DNA of 38,262 nucleotides from Oscillospiraceae bacterium (GTDB taxonomy: Bacteria > Bacillota > Clostridia > Oscillospirales > Oscillospiraceae), in the NCBI GenBank assembly GCA_031262065.1, contig JAISIK010000048.1, positions 1-38,262 of the forward strand, read 5' to 3'. The translations under genes and the position numbers were made by a program. Under the pieces are notes generated by a model that was not told where the DNA came from, did no database searches, and worked only from the letters and a program-made list of their open reading frames with translations. Positions 6,649-13,720 of this stretch are shown one piece after another. Position 1 is the first letter of the stretch. Every line of letters begins with the position of its first letter.

Positions 6649-7071
6649 TTACTCCTTTTTTTCGCGGAAGGCAAAAAAGCGCTGCCCGAAGTAGTTCAAG
6701 CCGACAAAGAGCCCCGCGCCGATCAGCATGACAATGTTCTTGCGCGTATCTTCCGACACGCCTGCCAACAGTCGATTGAAAAGCCTTGGGGGCAGTTCGT
6801 AAGCCAGCAGCCAGCACACGGCGATATTCAGCGCGAAGCGCAGCATGGGCTTCCAAGTGTCGCCCTTGTATTTGAAGGTAAAGTGGCGGTTGAGAAAATA
6901 GCTCATCACGCTCGCGAGAATGGTGCTGACGCCGCTGGAGACGCTTACGCTCCAGTCAAGCAGATTGAGAAGCGTAAGTCCCAGCCCAGTGCCCACAAGT
7001 GTATTGGCAGCGCCCACCAGAAGGAACTTCCACATTTTCTCATCAAACAGCATGCGCAGTTTTTCTTTCAT
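6649..7071 (-). CDS. GtrA-family membrane protein
   Basis: The start is MKEKLRMLFDEKMWKFLLVGAANT at 7071; the track ORF extends it falsely. The 140-residue protein has four hydrophobic segments and the GtrA hallmarks: WKFLLVGxxNTLxGTGL at the N-terminus, SYFLNRHFTF in the middle and FVGLNYFGQRFFAF at the C-terminus. GtrA proteins are proposed to flip lipid-linked sugars for surface-polymer glycosylation. It lies directly upstream of the SLH metallophosphoesterase (3-nt gap), which suggests a joint role in the envelope, though no glycosyltransferase is next to it. AAGG precedes the start by about 10 nt. Confidence 0.87.
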   Translation of the reverse strand: MKEKLRMLFDEKMWKFLLVGAANTLVGTGLGLTLLNLLDWSVSVSSGVSTILASVMSYFLNRHFTFKYKGDTWKPMLRFALNIAVCWLLAYELPPRLFNRLLAGVSEDTRKNIVMLIGAGLFVGLNYFGQRFFAFREKKE

Positions 7072-7103
7072 ATTCGACAACCTTCTTTCTTTCGTAAACG
7101 CAC

Positions 7104-7153
7104 AAAAAGAAACTCTCCGCACTGTCCCTTCAAGGGACAGTGAAAGGAGTTTC
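7104..7153 (-). terminator. Terminator after the 7152 lipoprotein gene (minus strand)
   Basis: The stem CACTGTCCC/GGGACAGTG with loop TTCAA (7120-7142) is extended by the outer arms GAAACTC..GAGTTTC. On the minus strand it is followed by TTTTTG. It separates the lipoprotein gene from gtrA, with only about 30 nt left for a gtrA promoter, so some read-through is likely. Confidence 0.75.
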
Positions 7154-7559
7154 ATTCCCAGCAGGCGGTGATGCTGCCGCCGCTTGCAACCGTAAATAGG
7201 ACTTCCCCGTCGGTACTGATACACTCTAAAACAACGCATACGCCGGGAAGATTGCAGGTGGCTGCAAGGTCGTCCGCAACGACCTGCACGGAGTCCACAT
7301 AGGTTTCGAGCGCCAGCTCGTCTGTGTAGATATTTTGCCCGAATGCGCAGGCACTTTCATAGCTCATCGTGCTGTATTCGCGCAGGGTTAGGGTGTTTTT
7401 GCCCTCGTCGTAGGTATAGTCTTCGTATTTTTGCCAAACTTGCTGCATATAGCTCGTTACATCCACGTTCGGCGCTTGTGTTTCCACCTGCGCGGCAGCG
7501 CAGGAAGCCAGCGCCAGCGCAGTGCAAATCCATAGCGCAGCGAGCAGAACTTTGCGCAT
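7152..7559 (-). CDS. Small lipoprotein of unknown function
   Basis: Residues 1-20 (MRKVLLAALWICTALALASC) form a type II signal with lipobox LASC, so the mature protein is a membrane-anchored lipoprotein of about 116 residues. The rest is acidic and has no motif I recognise. The C-terminus (VLFTVASGGSITACWE) has one more Cys. GGCGGTGAT lies before the ATG and the gene has a strong promoter of its own at 7583-7611. A second, unrelated lipoprotein gene lies directly upstream on the same strand. Confidence 0.75.
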   Translation of the reverse strand: MRKVLLAALWICTALALASCAAAQVETQAPNVDVTSYMQQVWQKYEDYTYDEGKNTLTLREYSTMSYESACAFGQNIYTDELALETYVDSVQVVADDLAATCNLPGVCVVLECISTDGEVLFTVASGGSITACWE

Positions 7560-7582
7560 TGCGCATCACCGCCTTTTCCGTA

Positions 7583-7611
7583 ATTATAGCGGATTTTCGG
7601 CAGTTTGTAAA
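7583..7611 (-). promoter_or_regulatory. Sigma-A promoter for the 7152 lipoprotein gene
   Basis: On the minus strand TTTACA (plus TGTAAA 7606-7611), a 17-nt spacer and TATAAT (plus ATTATA 7583-7588). Confidence 0.75.
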
Positions 7612-7618
7612 GGAAAAC

Positions 7619-8143
7619 TCAGAATCCTTCGTTGGATTGCAGCCCCACGGTCGACAAAATATGCGTAAATTTTTCGCGATAGGTATTTTGCAGCGCCGAT
7701 TTGCAGTGAATGCTCAGCGAATAGTAATGCAGACCGTCGTACAGCAGCGTGCCGCAGCAGGTGAGGCTGCCGTCTTCGCCGGTTGCCGTCCATGCGTAGC
7801 GGTATTCATCCACGGAGGATTGCCCGAGCGCAACAGGGCGCAGCTGGTCATAGGTCTGCCCGGTGAGGCGAAGAAGCGCGCTGTCTAAGTCGCTTGCGGA
7901 AAAAACGTCCGTGATGATTTCATAATCGCCGTCAGCTTGCGTGTACACTTTTTGATTGCCCTGCGCCAACGAAACGGAAAGGAGCATTTGCGTAGGAATT
8001 TCGGCGCTCAGGGTGTATTGCGGCTCTGCTTCAAAAATAATTGTGTCATTTACACATTCTTCTAGCGTAACACCCTTGACAGAACAGGAAGATAATAGTA
8101 AAATAAAGATGATAGTGCAGATTAGTAAAAGGTTTTTTTTCAT
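7619..8143 (-). CDS. Lipoprotein of unknown function
   Basis: The true start is MKKNLLLICTIIFILLLSSC at 8143; the track ORF runs 88 codons too far upstream through the divergent gene. The lipobox is LSSC, giving a mature lipoprotein of about 155 residues. The body (EPQYTLSAEIPTQMLLSVSLAQGN, CCGTLLYDGLHYYSLSIHCKS, QNTYREKFTHILSTVGL) resembles small clostridial substrate-binding or stress-type lipoproteins but fits no family I can name. GGAGGT lies 7 nt before the ATG. Its start is only 18 bp from the divergent DUF1294 gene. Confidence 0.78.
   Translation of the reverse strand: MKKNLLLICTIIFILLLSSCSVKGVTLEECVNDTIIFEAEPQYTLSAEIPTQMLLSVSLAQGNQKVYTQADGDYEIITDVFSASDLDSALLRLTGQTYDQLRPVALGQSSVDEYRYAWTATGEDGSLTCCGTLLYDGLHYYSLSIHCKSALQNTYREKFTHILSTVGLQSNEGF
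8076..8104 (+). promoter_or_regulatory. Sigma-A promoter for the DUF1294 gene, inside the divergent gene
   Basis: TTGACA (8076-8081), a 17-nt spacer and TAAAAT (8099-8104). It lies inside the first codons of the divergent lipoprotein gene, so its 5' leader is antisense to that gene's signal-peptide coding region. Confidence 0.65.
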
Positions 8144-8161
8144 TCCGCTACCTCCGAAAGG

Positions 8162-8464
8162 ATGATTGCTTTGACGATTAAATACTATGCGTTTTATATC
8201 GGCTTTATGAGCGCGATTTCTTTTCTGATTATGTTCATCGACAAACAGCGCGCCAGGAAGGGAAAGCGCCGCATTTCCGAGCGCATGCTTTTGGGCATTG
8301 CTGCGCTGGGCGGCTGTTTCGGCGGGTATTTGGCGATGCAAATTTTCCACCACAAAACGAGAAGAACGGGCTTTGCTGTGGGCTTGCCCGTGATGATGTT
8401 TGTACATCTGATCATTTTTATTTTACTTATCGATTCCGGCACGATCCCGCTTCCGAAGGTGTAG
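8162..8464 (+). CDS. DUF1294 membrane protein
   Basis: This 100-residue protein has three hydrophobic segments and the DUF1294 signature: FIDKQRARKGKRRISERMLLGIAALGGCFGGYLAMQIFHHKTRRTGFAVGLP. The family is widespread in Firmicutes and has no established function. The ATG at 8162 follows AAAGG too closely to be ideal. A TTG at 8171, 6 nt after AGGATG, is an alternative start three codons in. The promoter lies at 8076-8104. Confidence 0.85.
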   Translation: MIALTIKYYAFYIGFMSAISFLIMFIDKQRARKGKRRISERMLLGIAALGGCFGGYLAMQIFHHKTRRTGFAVGLPVMMFVHLIIFILLIDSGTIPLPKV

Positions 8465-8482
8465 GCGACCCTACATATAATT

Positions 8483-8515
8483 TGCGCCGCAGTTCCTTTT
8501 CAGAACTGCGGCGCA
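8483..8515. terminator. Terminator hairpin between convergent genes
   Basis: TGCGCCGCAGTTC (8483-8495) pairs perfectly over 13 bp with GAACTGCGGCGCA (8503-8515). It lies between DUF1294 (plus) and DUF896 (minus, stop at 8521). T-runs are weak on both sides. Confidence 0.65.
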
Positions 8516-8520
8516 CATCT

Positions 8521-8721
8521 CTATTTATGCTTCAGCTTTTGCTTCTTCCCGTCGGGGGATACAATATAGGTGTTGTCAAGCTGACTGGTGAGATTCTGCT
8601 TCACGGCGGCGATATACTGCTTGCGCAATGCGTCCCGCTCGGCAATTTCCGCCTCGGTCAGCCCCTCGGACTTCGCCTTATGGGCAAGCTCGTTAATGCG
8701 TTTTACAAGTTCGTCAATCAT
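8521..8721 (-). CDS. DUF896 (YnzC/UPF0291-like) small protein
   Basis: This 66-residue soluble protein, MIDELVKRINELAHKAKSEGLTEAEIAERDALRKQYIAAVKQNLTSQLDN, matches the DUF896 helical-hairpin family throughout, including the RINELAxKxKxxGLTxxExxEQxxLRxxYI pattern. The family has no agreed function. AGGAG lies 6 nt before the ATG. Its start is 8 nt after the stop of the beta-propeller gene, so the two share a transcript. Confidence 0.93.
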   Translation of the reverse strand: MIDELVKRINELAHKAKSEGLTEAEIAERDALRKQYIAAVKQNLTSQLDNTYIVSPDGKKQKLKHK

Positions 8722-8729
8722 GGCTTCTC

Positions 8730-10394
8730 CTAACCCACGCCGAAGGATTGCTCAGAAATGAGCGCGGCGGTTTGTGTGTTGATAAGGTAAACGGCGTCCA
8801 TCGACGCAAGATACAGCGTCGTGCCAGAGAAGAGGAAGGCGGTGTTCCCCCAAACCGGCAGCGGCAGCGCGCCGATTTCTCGGATCTCTGCGCCGACTGT
8901 GTAGAGTTTGACGCTTCCGCCGTGGCAGATCACAGCCGTTTTTCCGTCCGGCGCGTAAGCCGCGTAGACCGCAGAGCCGTCATATTCACAGGCGGCGTAC
9001 GGCGCGGAAGAGGCAAACGAATCCCCCGCAGGCGTTACTGTGCGCAGATACAGCGTTGGGTATTCATCCATGCCCAAATCTGCAGCGAAGCTGCACAGTC
9101 CGCTTTCGCCTGCTGCCAGAGCATTCGGCGCTTCCGCATCCTCTGTTAAACTAATTGCAATGCGGGGCAGAGACTGTTCACCGCCGGGGTATACTGTGTG
9201 CGCCTGCGAAAATTGCAGATACTTGTCCGCATCTTCTGCCTGCGTGGCGGAGAATTCTTGCGATTGCAGCTGTAATTGCGCATCGAAAACCGTGTAGGCG
9301 TATGCCTTTTCGTGGGAAATTTCGAGCCTGTTTTCCCAGCCGTATTTCGTGTCGGTAAAAATCTGATACTGCGTCACATCGCTTGCGGTGAGAAGCTGCA
9401 CCTTGTCCTGCTCGACTGCAAACGCCCCCACCACACTGCCGACCAGACACTGCGAAGCCGACAGTTGCAGCATCGAGTCGATTTTCTTCAGCTCTGTTGC
9501 TGTGTACGCTTTGTGCGCAGAAACGCTGTAGGGCGCTTCCGAAAAGGGCTCGCCCGGCTCGTCGAGGTAAACGGTTCTGGAAAGATACAGTCCCGATTCG
9601 TCAATAACGCTCTGCGCCGTCGCGCCCGTCATGGCGCAGATGCCCGCACGCTGCGCAGCCGCAATATCGATTTGTGAAACAATCGTGTAGGCGGCAGTGT
9701 GCAGGGGCGCGGAGAGGGAAATGTTCTCGATGGCAATGCTTTGGTCTTCGCCGTTGTCGATGTAGTGCGGCAGATAATCACTTTCTTCGCCAAAGCGGTA
9801 AACGTCCGCATTGGAGAGCAGATAGAGGGCGCTTCCCACAAGGGCGGCGTTTTGAAAAATCCCGTCTTGCGTGAGCGTGGAGATAAGCGTCGGTCGTTCG
9901 GGATCGGATACATCGAAGATTTTGACGTGGCAGCGTTCCTGCGAGAGGTAGCCGCTCTCGGTCAGCAAAAAGTTGGAGCTGTTCGTGATAATGACAAGGC
10001 GATGATCCGAAACATAGAAATCGCAGAGAAATTCGTAATACTCCTCGGAGGAAACATCCTCCGTCACTTAAACGGTGTTCGACAGTTCCTCTTGCCCGTC
10101 CGCGCGGAGGATTTTGAACTCGGAATTGTTGAGGATATACAGGCAATCGCCTGCAAGAAGCGCCGTGTTCTGCCGCCGCGCAGGGGATTCTTCCGCGACG
10201 GCGGTGTCCGGGATTGGGCTGAGATTTGTCAGGTTTTCCAGCACGTCCTGCGCGCTGCTTGCAGCGCGGGGTTCGCTGAAGGCAATCGGCTGCGTGTCTT
10301 CCTGCAAGGCGGGCGCAGGGGTCTTCGGCGCGGTGTTGCAGCCTGAAAACAGCAATACAAGGGCAAGGAGCCCGCTGAGAATACGAAATTTCAT
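8730..10394 (-). pseudogene. Secreted beta-propeller lipoprotein gene split by one in-frame TAA
   Basis: Two track ORFs (10068-10478 and 8730-10067) are in the same frame, separated only by TAA at 10070-10068. Joined, they give a protein of about 554 residues starting at MKFRILSGLLALVLLFSGC (10394, lipobox FSGC, GGAGGG upstream). It fits the secreted beta-propeller family: LLAGDCLYILNN..FKILRA, then DHRLVIITNS, VKIFDVSDPERPTLISTLTQDG and repeated blade strands to LYLASMDAVYLINTQ. Codon 109 is the stop. The second part begins GTG-ACG-GAG right after it with no ribosome binding site nearby. It could be a real nonsense mutation, a read-through site or a sequence error. Both halves keep family sense and show no other damage, so the change is young. 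Confidence 0.8.
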
Positions 10395-10434
10395 ATTGAA
10401 CCCTCCATGGAGAGAAAATCCTCGTTCTGTATAC

Positions 10435-10463
10435 ATCATACGGTTCTTGACACAATCTGTCAA
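10435..10463 (-). promoter_or_regulatory. Sigma-A promoter for the beta-propeller gene
   Basis: On the minus strand TTGACA (plus TGTCAA 10458-10463), a 17-nt spacer and TATGAT (plus ATCATA 10435-10440). Confidence 0.75.
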
Positions 10464-10466
10464 GAA
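10444..10466. promoter_or_regulatory. Candidate operator: 9-bp inverted repeat between divergent promoters
   Basis: TTCTTGACA (10444-10452) and TGTCAAGAA (10458-10466) are perfect inverted repeats around CAATC. The right arm holds the -35 box of the minus promoter, and the element ends 5 bp before the -35 box of the plus promoter. A bound dimer could control both directions. No regulator gene is adjacent. Confidence 0.45.
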
Positions 10467-10471
10467 GGCAC

Positions 10472-10500
10472 TTGCCACAAAGCAGCCTTTGCACTATAAT
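10472..10500 (+). promoter_or_regulatory. Sigma-A promoter for the flavoprotein operon
   Basis: TTGCCA (10472-10477), a 17-nt spacer and TATAAT (10495-10500) lie 30 nt before the ATG at 10530. Confidence 0.75.
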
Positions 10501-10529
10501 AGCAGTACGCAGATAACGGAGGAAACGGC

Positions 10530-11744
10530 ATGAAGGTGATGATCATCGGCGGCGGGGCATCGGGTATGATGGCGGCGCTGGCTGCATCTGAGCGGCAGGA
10601 TAACGAGGTTCTCTTGCTCGAACGGCAGGCGCGGGTCGGGCGAAAACTGCTCGTCACGGGAAACGGGCGCTGCAATCTGAGTAACCGCAATCTTTCACCG
10701 AAGAATTACCATGGCGAGAATCCCGCATTTAGTGACTTTGCGCTGCAAAACTTCGGCGCAGAGCAGACGCTGGCGTACTTCGCGGCATTGGGATTGCGCA
10801 CGACCACGCAGGAAGACGGCAGAGTCTACCCGCGCAGCGACAGCGCAAACAGCGTGCTCGACGTCCTGCGGCTGCATTTGGCGCAGCGAAAAAATGTAAG
10901 CATCCACACCGCCTGCGAGGTGCTTGCCCTGCGCAAAGAGGCAGGCAGCTTTCAGGCGCAGACGGCGGACAATGCCTTTTCTTCCGACCGCGTGATTGTC
11001 TGCGCGGGCGGTTTGGCGGGCGGGAAATACGGCGGCACGGATTTCGGCTACCGCCTGCTCGCAGGTTTCGGTCACACGCGCACAAAACTCTATCCCGCGC
11101 TTGTGCAGATTAAAACGCAAACAGACTTTGTGCGTCCGCTCAAGGGCGTGCGCTGCGATGCCCGCGCCACGCTTTTCTGCGCGTCGCACGAGCTTGCGCA
11201 AAGCTGCGGCGAGCTGCAATTTACGGACTACGGCGTGAGCGGACCGATGATTTTCGAGCTTTCTCGGCAGGCATCCGTGTGCGCAGAGAATGCAACACTC
11301 CTTCTGGACTTTGTGCGCGAACTTTCGCAGCAGGACTTGCTTGCGGCGCTGCAAAAGCGCCGACAGGACCTGCCCGACTGCCTGACGGAGGATTTTCTAA
11401 CCGGCTTTGTGCACAATCGTTTGGGGCGGGTGATTCTGCGCCGCTGCGCCTGTGCGCTCGACCGTAAGAATCGGGATATGGATGACGAACTTCTGCGCAG
11501 CATCTGCAAGATGCTCAAGGCATTTCCCCTTGCGGTGCTCGGCACGATGGATCTGCAAGACGCACAAGTGACTGCCGGCGGTATCAAGACGGCGGATTTT
11601 CGGAAAGAAACCTTAGAAAGCCGCCTCTGCCCCGGGCTGTACGCCGCCGGAGAGGTTTTGGATATCGACGGCGACTGCGGCGGCTATAATCTGCAGTGGG
11701 CGTGGTCTTCCGGCAGGCTTGCGGGAATGGAGGCAGGCAGATGA
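10530..11744 (+). CDS. HI0933/BaiN-like FAD-dependent oxidoreductase
   Basis: This 404-residue flavoprotein has the N-terminal dinucleotide-binding motif VMIIGGGASGMMAALAA with the acidic strand end LLLERQARVGRKLL, the family marker TGNGRCNLSN (about 43-52), VIVCAGGLAGGKYGGTDFGYRLL (about 155-176) and the C-terminal FAD block LYAAGEVLDIDGDCGGYNLQWAWSSG. The family reduces or oxidises unsaturated substrates; one member is linked to bile-acid metabolism, but the substrate here is unknown. GGAGG lies before the ATG. The stop overlaps the next flavoprotein start (ATGA), so the two are coupled. Confidence 0.88.
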   Translation: MKVMIIGGGASGMMAALAASERQDNEVLLLERQARVGRKLLVTGNGRCNLSNRNLSPKNYHGENPAFSDFALQNFGAEQTLAYFAALGLRTTTQEDGRVYPRSDSANSVLDVLRLHLAQRKNVSIHTACEVLALRKEAGSFQAQTADNAFSSDRVIVCAGGLAGGKYGGTDFGYRLLAGFGHTRTKLYPALVQIKTQTDFVRPLKGVRCDARATLFCASHELAQSCGELQFTDYGVSGPMIFELSRQASVCAENATLLLDFVRELSQQDLLAALQKRRQDLPDCLTEDFLTGFVHNRLGRVILRRCACALDRKNRDMDDELLRSICKMLKAFPLAVLGTMDLQDAQVTAGGIKTADFRKETLESRLCPGLYAAGEVLDIDGDCGGYNLQWAWSSGRLAGMEAGR

Positions 11745-13336
11745 TACGAATCAGCGAGATACTCGTTCCTGTGCAGCATGCTGGCAGCGACCTGCGCTTT
11801 CATGCCGCGCAGGCGCTCGGCGTGAAAGCCTCCGACATTGACAGCCTGCAAGTTTTCCGCCGTTCTCTCGATGCCAGGAAGAAGCCGAACCTGCGCTGGG
11901 TCTATACCGTCGATGTGGGGCTGCGCAGCGGCGAAGGGGTGGTGCTGCGGCGGGCGAAGAGCAAGCGCATTTTTCGCGCCGGCTATGACAGCTATCGAAT
12001 TCCAAAGCTGCAATCCGCGCAGCGTCCCGTGGTTGTCGGGTTCGGCCCTGCGGGCATGTTTGCAGCCCTGCTGCTGGCAATGTGCGGTCTTCGCCCCATT
12101 GTACTTGAGCGCGGACAGGCAGCCCCCGCCCGCCGCGAGGCGGTGGAGCGCTTTTGGAACGGCGGCGAGTTAGACCCCGAGTCGAACGTGCAGTTCGGCG
12201 AGGGCGGCGCAGGTGCGTTTTCCGACGGCAAGCTGACCACCGGCACAAAAAATGAGCGGCAGCGCTGGATATTGGAAGAATTGGTTCGTCTGGGCGCACA
12301 GGAAGAAATCCTCTACGACGCAAAGCCGCATATCGGCACAGACGTTTTATTTACGGTCATACAAAACCTGCGGGAGAAAATTCTGCGGCTCGGCGGGGAG
12401 ATTCACTTCGGCGCAAAGCTCACGGGGATACAAACGCGCGGGAATTCCGTTTGCGCAGCGACATATACGCAAAACGGCGAAGAAAAAGAACACTCTTGCA
12501 CGCAGCTCATTCTTGCCATTGGGCACAGCGCCCGCGACACCTTCCGCATGCTCCATGCCGCGGGTGTACCGATGGAAAAGAAACCCTTTTCTATGGGCGT
12601 TCGCATTGAGCATCTGCAAAAAGACGTCGATTTTTCGCAGTATGCCATGCAGCGCACGGGGATGCTTCCCCCGGCTGATTACAAATTGGCATGTCATCTG
12701 CCGGACGGCGAGAGTGCGTATACCTTCTGCATGTGCCCCGGCGGGCAGGTCGTTGCAGCAAGTTCGCAGTGCGGCGGCGTCGTGACGAACGGCATGAGCT
12801 ACGCCGCGCGCGACGGCGAAAATGCCAACAGCGCCCTGCTTGTCACGCTCAAGCCGGAGGATGTGCCCTATGCGGACGTGCTCGGCGGGGTGCAGTGGCA
12901 GGAAGAATTGGAAAAACGGGCATTTGCGCTCGGCGGCGGAGATTACCGCGCCCCTGCGCAGAGAGTTGAGGATTTTCTTGCCAAACGCCCCTCAACGAAG
13001 TTCGGCGCGATTGCGCCCAGCTATCGTCCGGGCGTAACGCTGTGCGATTTGCACGCGCTGCTGCCTGAAAAAATCAGCAGTACCCTCGCGCGTGCAATCG
13101 TGGAGATGGATAAGAAGCTCGCAGGCTTCGCAGCAGCCGATGCGCTGCTCACCGCGCCCGAAACCAGAAGCTCTTCGCCTGTGCGCATCCTTCGCGATGA
13201 AGGAAAGCAGAGCGCAGTTCGCGGCTTGTATCCCTGCGGAGAGGGCGCGGGCTATGCAGGCGGCATCCTGTCCGCCGCCGTGGACGGAATGCTCTGCGCA
13301 GAAGCAGCTGCAGGGATTCCTTGTCGAAGCAATTAG
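11741..13336 (+). CDS. FAD-dependent dehydrogenase (COG2509-like)
   Basis: I chose the ATG at 11741 (MIRISEILVPVQH) with GGAGG before it and a 4-nt overlap with the upstream gene; the track start at 11696 adds 15 unlikely residues. The 531-residue protein has an N-terminal ferredoxin-like region (about 1-80), then VVVGFGPAGMFAALLLA (Rossmann), VQFGEGGAGAFSDGKLTTG, ILAIGHSARDTFRML, PFSMGVRIEHLQ and the terminal FAD block LYPCGEGAGYAGGILSAAVDG. Members are soluble flavoproteins of unknown substrate found in most Clostridia. Pairing with the HI0933-like gene suggests related redox chemistry (inference). Confidence 0.88.
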   Translation: MIRISEILVPVQHAGSDLRFHAAQALGVKASDIDSLQVFRRSLDARKKPNLRWVYTVDVGLRSGEGVVLRRAKSKRIFRAGYDSYRIPKLQSAQRPVVVGFGPAGMFAALLLAMCGLRPIVLERGQAAPARREAVERFWNGGELDPESNVQFGEGGAGAFSDGKLTTGTKNERQRWILEELVRLGAQEEILYDAKPHIGTDVLFTVIQNLREKILRLGGEIHFGAKLTGIQTRGNSVCAATYTQNGEEKEHSCTQLILAIGHSARDTFRMLHAAGVPMEKKPFSMGVRIEHLQKDVDFSQYAMQRTGMLPPADYKLACHLPDGESAYTFCMCPGGQVVAASSQCGGVVTNGMSYAARDGENANSALLVTLKPEDVPYADVLGGVQWQEELEKRAFALGGGDYRAPAQRVEDFLAKRPSTKFGAIAPSYRPGVTLCDLHALLPEKISSTLARAIVEMDKKLAGFAAADALLTAPETRSSSPVRILRDEGKQSAVRGLYPCGEGAGYAGGILSAAVDGMLCAEAAAGIPCRSN

Positions 13337-13356
13337 CCGGGGAACATTCCCGAACG

Positions 13357-13382
13357 CCGCCTCATACAATGCAATGAGGTGG
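13357..13382 (+). promoter_or_regulatory. Hairpin covering the ribosome binding site of the 13387 gene
   Basis: CCGCCTCAT (13357-13365) pairs with ATGAGGTGG (13374-13382; one G-T pair) around an 8-nt loop. The AGG of the likely Shine-Dalgarno sequence lies in the 3' arm, so the hairpin could limit translation of the next gene. There is no T-run, so it is not a terminator. Confidence 0.4.
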
Positions 13383-13386
13383 TGTT

Positions 13387-13716
13387 ATGACTCTGACATT
13401 CTTCATCGGCGTGCTGGCTGCATGCGGGATGCTCTTGATTATTTGGACTGTACTCGAGGCGTTTTTGCTGCCTATGCCGAAGGATAAGGCGTACATAGTT
13501 TTGTACTTAAGCGGTGACGCGGGGAAGGTCGAGCGCTATATCCGCTCTTGTCTCTGGCTTATGGAGCGCAGAGGCTTTGGCGCACGGCTGATTCTTGTTG
13601 ACGACGGGCTGAGCCCCGATGCGCAAAGCGCAGCAGAGCTACTTCTGCGCGGCGAGGATCACGCAGTTTTGTGCAGCAAAACACAGATGAGAGAATACTT
13701 GGAAACGGAGAACTGA
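13387..13716 (+). CDS. Small membrane-anchored protein of unknown function
   Basis: This 109-residue protein has one N-terminal transmembrane segment (LTFFIGVLAACGMLLIIWTVLEAFLL, about 3-28), then a short cytoplasmic alpha/beta domain (AYIVLYLSGDAGKVERYIRSCLWLMERRGFGARLILVDDGLSPDAQSAAELLLRGEDHAVLC). The VDDGLSPDA stretch recalls a nucleotide- or sugar-binding Rossmann half, but this is only a resemblance. It lies between a flavoprotein and recD2, 4 nt before the latter's TTG start. Similar small proteins occur in other Clostridia (from memory). The ribosome binding site GAGGTGG lies in a hairpin. Confidence 0.7.
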   Translation: MTLTFFIGVLAACGMLLIIWTVLEAFLLPMPKDKAYIVLYLSGDAGKVERYIRSCLWLMERRGFGARLILVDDGLSPDAQSAAELLLRGEDHAVLCSKTQMREYLETEN

Positions 13717-13720
13717 AGCA

